From positions 1,315,450 through 1,379,449 of the forward strand of contig FJOG01000004.1 in assembly GCA_900073065.1 (NCBI GenBank): a DNA stretch of 64,000 nucleotides. The letters are read 5' to 3'. A program made the translations under genes and the position numbers. Positions 58,309 through 64,000 of this stretch are shown piece after piece. This stretch comes from Phialocephala subalpina (Eukaryota > Ascomycota > Leotiomycetes > Helotiales > Mollisiaceae). Below the pieces are notes generated by a model. That model had not been told where the DNA came from. It did not search any database and saw nothing but the letters and a program-made list of their open reading frames with translations. The stretch's first letter is position 1; each line of letters starts with the position of its first letter.

Positions 58309-58780
58309 ATCTCAGCCGTGGTCCTAGGAGATGTCGTTCGCGACAACCTACAACAGATCGCCATCCAAGATGCCGTCCCTCAGATACCACTCATTCAGCA
58401 AACTCCACAAGATCAACCACCCAACCACAGCTTCTCCCTCCCTAATATACTCGACATCGCCATTCCATAACCATTCACTCTCCGCGCTATATCAACAATC
58501 AGCAGCTCTTCCTCTCCATCTTCCTCAGACAACTTCTACGTCGACCCTTTCTTTGCGCCACACCTCTGCCTCAATTCTCAAGCTAGCGTGTTCACACTCA
58601 GCGACGGCGTGCTCTCGTTGTATGAAACTCAGTTCGTACAAATAGATGGTAATGGAAGGATGGTTTCGAGGCCAAGGATCGTTGATGAGGGAGTGGTCAG
58701 CAGATAGACGGCTGTGCCTTTCCCTGACGACGATGGCTTGGTGCTTGTCCCTGTTGTGGGCGGAGATGTGGAGAGTCCTG
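58309..58780 (+). pseudogene. Degenerate coding remnant, possibly of a secreted protein
   Basis: One frame reads protein-like over about 150 codons (SAVVLGDVVRDNLQQIAIQD, then NFYVDPFFAPHLCLN, FTLSDGVLSLYETQF and GRMVSRPRIVDEG) but is cut by TAA near 58471 and TAG near 58704, and has no ATG. The stops could be CAA/CAG to TAA/TAG changes. The composition and DGVLS-type segment vaguely recall fungal cell-wall or secreted proteins; I cannot name the family. Overlapping open frames at 58331-58645 and 58646-58966 have poorer composition and are probably shadows. Confidence 0.3.
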
Positions 58781-59143
58781 GTAATTGTTTCTTGTTGTTT
58801 TGTGAAAGGGGCTGATACTGATTTCTGGGTGACAGAGTTCAAGACTAACGAGTTAAACGAATATAATTGGCTGCATGCCTGTGTTGAAGGTACGAAGAAG
58901 AATTGTGCTGGTGAGTGTGCAGGAGTGTTTAGAAAGAATGATCTTGCTAATAATTGTGGTAGATGATAAGACGGCTGTTTATTTGATGATTGAAGAATGC
59001 AAGGAAAGGGGATCGCGTGGAGAATGTGTCTCATTCAAGATCCATACGGCATAAACATGCTCGTACTGTATCAAATAGCAAGTCATTCAATTCCCACCCA
59101 AGGATTTTCCAAACTCCAAGCTTTCCTACATCGCAACAACAAC

Positions 59144-61119
59144 TCAAACCTGAATACCTAACTCCTTCCCAATAATAACCGCCGCCTTCTCTCCAATCAC
59201 CAACGCCGTGTTGTTAGTGTTCGCTCCAACATTTTCAGGGATAACACTCAAATCCGCACACTTCAAACCCGTCACTCCATAAACATTCAAATCCTTATCC
59301 ACCACACCACCCTTCTCTCTAGCTCTCATAGCCGTCGTTCCACAGCTATGCCATGTCGTATTCAAATTCCCTCGAATCCAGTCATAGATAGCTTCATCGT
59401 CTTCCTTGCTGTACTCAATATTCTTGATATCTCCCGACAAGGGACCATCATGGAGGGCTGCGGCGGAACCAGACTTGAATTTCGGGTGGCCGAGCTCGAG
59501 TTCTCCCTTGTAGTAAGGCAATCGTCTAGCAATCTCTCGGCTCATCTTATAAGCCCAAAGTTGTTTCTTAATATCGCTGGGATGGCTCAAAAATCCGGTA
59601 TCGAAATCGTAGCCATCAATCACATTCTCCTTATCAGTGATATGAATACTTCCTCTGGAGAAAGGATAAGCAGTATATGTTCCCATTGTTATGTATTGAC
59701 CGGTAGGGACGAGAGAAGGGTCAGCGAGGAAGGCGGAGACTTGACCGCAGAGCATGAGGGGGCGGGATGGGTGAGGAGCGAAGAAACGGTCCCAGTCTTT
59801 TTGGAAGTCGGGGCCGAGAGCGGCGACTTCGGAGTCTGTTGGGCGAAGTTTGCCGCAGATGTCTGTGTCTTAATCAGCATCTATTGTTAAGAGAATGTGG
59901 GAAATAGAGAGAAGAATTACCAATAGCGTTCCACCCGAGCATAGGGTCCTTCTCGCCCAAAGCCTTGACGAAGTCTTTCCGTCCACTGAGGATACCATCA
60001 AGAGTCTCGTTCTCCTCAAGAGAGGTCTTGTATGGGTAAAGCAAGAGATGATGGTCTTGATATTCTTCTCCGACACCTGGGACATCGGCTACGACTAGGA
60101 TGTCTAGCTTCTTGAGAAGTTCTGGGTTGCCGACACCTGAACGTTCGAGGATTTGTGGGGTTCCGAGAGCGCCGGCGGAGACGACGACAAGCTTTGAAGC
60201 TTTGATTGTCTTATGGATTGGTTTGGAGAGTGAGGTATTCGGTTGATGTTCTTCGTTTGGCTTGTATTCGACTCCAATTGCTCTTGGAGGAGACGACTCG
60301 TCGAACAGAACTTTGACAATCTTGGATTCGAGCAGGATGTGTAGGTTGGGGTGCTGTCCGTCCTGAAGCAAAGGATGGACGTATCGATGCGCAGCATCTT
60401 GTCTCTTCCCATCGGGACCAACGTAGCGTTGCCATTTCTATTCTCATCAGTATTGTCCCAATTCCGTACAATAATCCAAACTCACCGAGAACCCTCCACA
60501 AGCCTCAAAGTCCTGAAGATCGTCAATGACATTGTACCCCATCTTCTTCACCGTCTCACAGAACTGATCCTCGCTCTTAGATCTGTATCCGCCATCTGAG
60601 ATGTTAATCGGACCATCATGTCCATGCTTGCTCTGATCGAATCCGGGACCTTTAAGATGGAACGTCTCGAGCTTGTTGGCAAGAGGAAGCATGTCTTTCG
60701 CGGTCCAGCCTTCAGTCTCGAAGGAGTCGAAATCAATTCCTTGGGCTCGAGTGTACATCATGAAGTTGATGGATGAGCCACCACCGAGGATACCGCCCAT
60801 GGGGACGATGGCTTCGCGGTCATTGAGGTGCTTTGAAGCTTTCGATTTGTAGAACTGCTCATTCATCAGTATAAAAAATGTGGAGGATGGTAGGAAGAAT
60901 ACGTACCAATGCAGTTTTGCTGTCCGGGGCCAAATGGCTCAAGTAAACAGCTGGATTCGTAACAGTGGGATCATTGAAATTGTTCCTCCCACCCTCAACA
61001 AGAACAATCTTCAAATCAGGATTCGCCTTCGCCAGTCTCCCAGCAGCAACACAAGCAGCTGTCCCACCACCAGCGAAGATGATGTCCACCTCTCCCGTAC
61101 TATCATTGTATGTCGACAT
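59144..61119 (-). CDS. GMC oxidoreductase, alcohol (methanol) oxidase-like
   Basis: FAD-dependent oxidase of the glucose-methanol-choline superfamily; it oxidises an alcohol and reduces O2 to H2O2. Four exons, 61119-60907, 60854-60486, 60437-59921 and 59862-59144, give 605 residues. The dinucleotide site GGGTAACVAAGRL is at about 17-29; the FAD signature PMGGILGGGSSIN and the DFDSFETEGWTAKDMLPLANKLE segment are typical of the methanol-oxidase branch; SAGALGTPQILERSGVG is the second GMC signature; the active-site HSCGTTAM and the N-terminal end of the NVGANTNNTALVIGE block lie near the C-terminus. The protein ends GIQV, not an SKL-type tripeptide, so peroxisomal import is not supported. No signal peptide is seen. 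The alcohol used is unknown. Confidence 0.93.
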
Positions 61120-62438
61120 TGTTCAAAGCGTGTTAGGAGTTTGACTTCAAAAACACTATTTCTGAGCTTTGGATAGAAAGAGGAGGAAGAGCTCAAGAGA
61201 TAACAAAAAAATAATAATAATAACTTTGCGAGCCCCAGCACTTACATATCCTCACACAGACATGCCCAACCTTACTGTACCCCTCGTTTCCGCCACGTCG
61301 CCGGGCACTTCGTGTCCCAAGACCCCCTAGATCCTTACCCCGCCTCCCCTGTAGCACACCAATACAGCTAGCCTTCCACGAAACGCTGGCCAAGAACCAC
61401 ACACCTGCATCAAGCCTGGACTCGTGTAAGCTGCGAACTTACATCTTCCGATATTCCTTCGATCGCGGCCGGCAACAGTCAGGTCAGGTCAGCCTCAACG
61501 CGAACGCGTATCACTGCGTTCTCAACACTCAAAACTGGAGATTCAGCTTGGCCCACAGCCCCCATTGTCGATCAACCATGCCTCCGCATGCGCGAGCAGG
61601 ATTCGGGTGGTGCCGTCGTACATCGTGGGGTCCTAGCCGCCACCTTCCCAAAAAAAAAATTGGCGGGGTACCGTTGCGCCGAGGTTGAAAGCGGGACGAT
61701 TCCGCTGGCACCAAACCCCCTTTTGAGGCGTCGTGAGAACGAATCTGGCCAGCTCAATGACTAGAACGGCAATGGGGTTCGTTAGCAAGATTGAAAGGCT
61801 ATCATGAAGCAGGAATAAGAAAGGCTATCGATGGGAGGGTGTACCTTGAAGATGAGTGCATATGCACCATCCCCGCAGATGCTGACAGGTACAGAAAGAA
61901 GCGCTACACGAGTCAAGTACCACATAACGGCGGCTGATTTGGATTTGGAAAGAAGCGTCCCAATTGATTGCAAAATACTGTACAGAACAGTCCAGAAGTC
62001 ATCTGGCTGTTGTAAACCCCCCCTATTCACAACTACCCCGTTGCGCTGCCTTTGTACAACCCGCAATCTGTCTAGTGCTAGGTCTATTGTGCTGAGACCC
62101 CAACGGGGAAGTGAAATCAAAAGAAGATAATGACGTACCCCGAGCTTGATGTCCCACCAATGCTCGTAGAATTAGACAACTCAGCGCGAATGCGAAGACT
62201 GAAAATGCAGAACAAAAAACAAACACCCTCCCAAAAATCCCATCTTGCCGAACGCCTGACCCTTATGTTCAAGACCGCCCCGGAAAATGAGAGGAATCAA
62301 ACCGATCCACACCGTGACAAACTCCTTTCTTGCGCCGACTACTCCCATCCATTATCATCCTAGGCCATATAGATGTCGTGTCTATCCCAACGCCACCATT
62401 GACCGTTTCACATTATCATGAAGAAGAAACCCGTCCTC
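61120..62438. other. Intergenic region
   Basis: 1.3 kb between the GMC gene promoter and the 3' end of the Pro/Gln-rich gene. An ATAATAATAATA run occurs at about 61209-61222 and a poly-A run at 61652-61660. No gene recognised. Confidence 0.5.
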
Positions 62439-64000
62439 TCAATTGGTCGCTGGTCCCACGTTGGTCATTGGTGGCAACGGAGTTGCCTTTTTCAAGTTCT
62501 TCAACATCTTCTCAATTAATGAGGTTGAATCTGCTGGTACATCGGCCACCGGAAGGTTTCGAGTCTGAGAATTATTAGCTTGCTGAGGCAAGACCTGCAT
62601 CTGGACTGTTGGCTTCTGGCTTTGGAAGTATTGCTGATGTGCATACAGTGGCTTGTTCTCCTGATATTGACCTTGAGGTGGAGGTTGGTACTGTGGTTGA
62701 GGAGCCTGGTATTGTGGCTGAGCAGGTGGCTGGTACCCAGATGGCTCTGGACGTCCTGTAGATGCATATTGTGCAGTATACTGTGGAGTCAACGGCTGTG
62801 ACACTTCTGGTGTGTACTGATATTGTCCCTGGGCCACCGGTTGTGGCATCGGCGGCTGGCTAACGGGGTGAACTCCATAGGTAGTAGAAGGTTGAGGAGG
62901 AGGAGTTTGCTGTTGAGATTGAGGTTCAGGTGCTGGGAAAGAGGGGCTTGGTTGGTACGGTGGTTGCAGTGAACCGGATGGTCTGCTGTACATCGCAGGA
63001 GGCTGCATCACCGGAGCCTGATATTGAGCCGAAGGACGTGGAGATTGGTACTGGTGGTGGAACATCGTGTTATAGTCCTGTCGGATCGCAGGGTGTAACT
63101 GCGAAGACTCCGTCTTCTCCCAGTTGACTGGAGGCTTCGAAACCTGTGCGGCTGACCCAGGTTTGGATGCCGACAACGGCGGCGAAACATAAGCTCCATA
63201 TGAAGGAGTTCCAGGAGTATATGGTGCGCTTGGCGTTGGTGAAGCTGAGGAATATGATGGCTTCGCGACATTGCCATAAGACAACAGTGGAGTTGACAGA
63301 CTCGACAAAGGTGTGCCAGAGCCAGACTTGCTGTTGCGGAACAGAGTCTGTTGAAGGTGCTTCTCAAGACTGCCTTGATAACCGTTCATGAAACCACCTC
63401 CAGGTCTGTACGGACTCTTGTACTCTAATGGAGACCTATTGTGCTCCTTTTGCAGGTATGTGTATTTCGCAAAAGGGTTTGGCCTACTAGAATTCTGAGT
63501 TCTGCCACCAAAGGGATTGGCTGGCTTCGGTGGTGTAGGTGTATATGTGGGCCTATATGCTGTGTGTGGCGGAGCCATAAGAGCCGAAGAGCTTGCTGGA
63601 GGAGCAGAAGCGGTTGCAACGGTGGGTTTGCTGACGGTCGATGTACTGAACGATTGTCTATGGACAGACGGTACATTTGCTGATGGAGGAAGTATTGCCG
63701 CTGTACGCGCAGGCGGCGTGCTGACAGCTGGTGAGGAGCTGCCCATAGATTGCCATCGAGGGTCCGTGCCGAAGCTGTATGACGGAGTTGATCGCTGAAG
63801 GAAGTTTTGCTGAGAGCGGTAAGCTTGTGGGTCAACGCGGTAAGAGTCGACAATGTTATCGCGAGGCTTGTATACATATGGCTTTTCCGGCTTTGAGGGT
63901 GTTGGAGTAGGCTGAGCTGGTCGATTTTGAATCTTTGATGCATTCAAACTGTTCTGGCTGTGGCTTGTCGGATACGTTGCTCCGTAGGATGTCGTTCGAG
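62439..64000 (-). CDS. Pro/Gln-rich protein, C-terminal part (runs off the window)
   Basis: The frame is open from the right edge of the window to a stop at 62439, at least 519 residues, with no in-frame ATG that looks like a start; the 5' part lies outside. The visible part is low-complexity, rich in Pro, Ser, Gln and Tyr, with repeated QYQ/QPQYQ units over the last 150 residues, and contains a conserved-looking folded block, NPFAKYTYLQKEHNRSPLEY followed by PYRPGGGFMNGYQGSLEKHLQQTLF. The C-terminus carries a short helical LIEKMLKNLKK. Such composition is common in chromatin or transcription co-activator subunits, but I do not recognise the family. Confidence 0.75.
   Translation of the reverse strand, partial: RTTSYGATYPTSHSQNSLNASKIQNRPAQPTPTPSKPEKPYVYKPRDNIVDSYRVDPQAYRSQQNFLQRSTPSYSFGTDPRWQSMGSSSPAVSTPPARTAAILPPSANVPSVHRQSFSTSTVSKPTVATASAPPASSSALMAPPHTAYRPTYTPTPPKPANPFGGRTQNSSRPNPFAKYTYLQKEHNRSPLEYKSPYRPGGGFMNGYQGSLEKHLQQTLFRNSKSGSGTPLSSLSTPLLSYGNVAKPSYSSASPTPSAPYTPGTPSYGAYVSPPLSASKPGSAAQVSKPPVNWEKTESSQLHPAIRQDYNTMFHHQYQSPRPSAQYQAPVMQPPAMYSRPSGSLQPPYQPSPSFPAPEPQSQQQTPPPQPSTTYGVHPVSQPPMPQPVAQGQYQYTPEVSQPLTPQYTAQYASTGRPEPSGYQPPAQPQYQAPQPQYQPPPQGQYQENKPLYAHQQYFQSQKPTVQMQVLPQQANNSQTRNLPVADVPADSTSLIEKMLKNLKKATPLPPMTNVGPATN

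Overview
This window is nuclear DNA of a filamentous ascomycete. The evidence is short spliceosomal introns (mostly about 45-110 nt) with GT donors, CTAAC-type branch sites and AG acceptors, a Zn(II)2Cys6 regulator, a GH16 glucanase, GT34 and GT17 Golgi-type glycosyltransferases, a GMC alcohol oxidase, a Vps10 sorting receptor and an ATP synthase alpha chain matching mould sequences. Pezizomycotina is secure; a leotiomycete-like origin is only my impression. Exon models were built by hand, and most recognised multi-exon genes close in frame at plausible family lengths.

Layout. 1-5 kb: a mitochondrially targeted radical-SAM lysine 2,3-aminomutase (minus strand), then a gene-poor gap. 5.3-9.8 kb: nuclear ATP1 with 12 exons. 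Its intron 8 is 2,067 nt and carries its own ORF of 407 codons, which I read as a divergent GIY-YIG nuclease with two U1-type zinc fingers: a candidate homing endonuclease inside a spliceosomal intron of a very conserved gene. 11-12.1 kb: secreted GH16 enzyme. 13.84-14.40 kb: a complete 561-bp Mutator-type MITE with a 9-bp target duplication, sitting in the promoter of the C6 regulator at 14.6-16.1 kb, which is followed by a fatty-acid-amide-hydrolase-type amidase (16.8-18.9 kb). 19.5-21.2 kb: Mnn10-like mannosyltransferase. 23.0-26.6 kb: large single-pass membrane protein. 27.9-30.4 kb: one tentative gene and one cysteine-rich finger protein. 30.4-34.9 kb: gene-poor. 34.9-37.3 kb: Ser/Arg-rich protein. 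38.3-43.0 kb: Vps10. 44.0-47.0 kb: GAF-domain protein. 50-54.6 kb: a small probable mitochondrial protein, a frame-broken helix-turn-helix protein, Ptc7-like PP2C and the Jac1 co-chaperone. 54.9-56.1 kb: GT17 enzyme. 56.7-57.5 kb: a clear alpha/beta-hydrolase pseudogene. 58.3-58.8 kb: a degenerate coding remnant. 59.1-61.1 kb: GMC oxidoreductase. 62.4-64 kb: 3' part of a Pro/Gln-rich protein that runs off the window.

How genes relate. There is no biosynthetic cluster. Several genes serve the mitochondrion (ATP1, Ptc7, Jac1, probably the aminomutase and the small protein at 50 kb), and others the secretory pathway (Mnn10, GT17, Vps10). The C6 regulator and amidase are a plausible local regulator-target pair. 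The strongest unusual signal is the nuclease-bearing ATP1 intron, with its duplicated 59-bp exon/donor module and a third palindromic copy downstream of the ORF.
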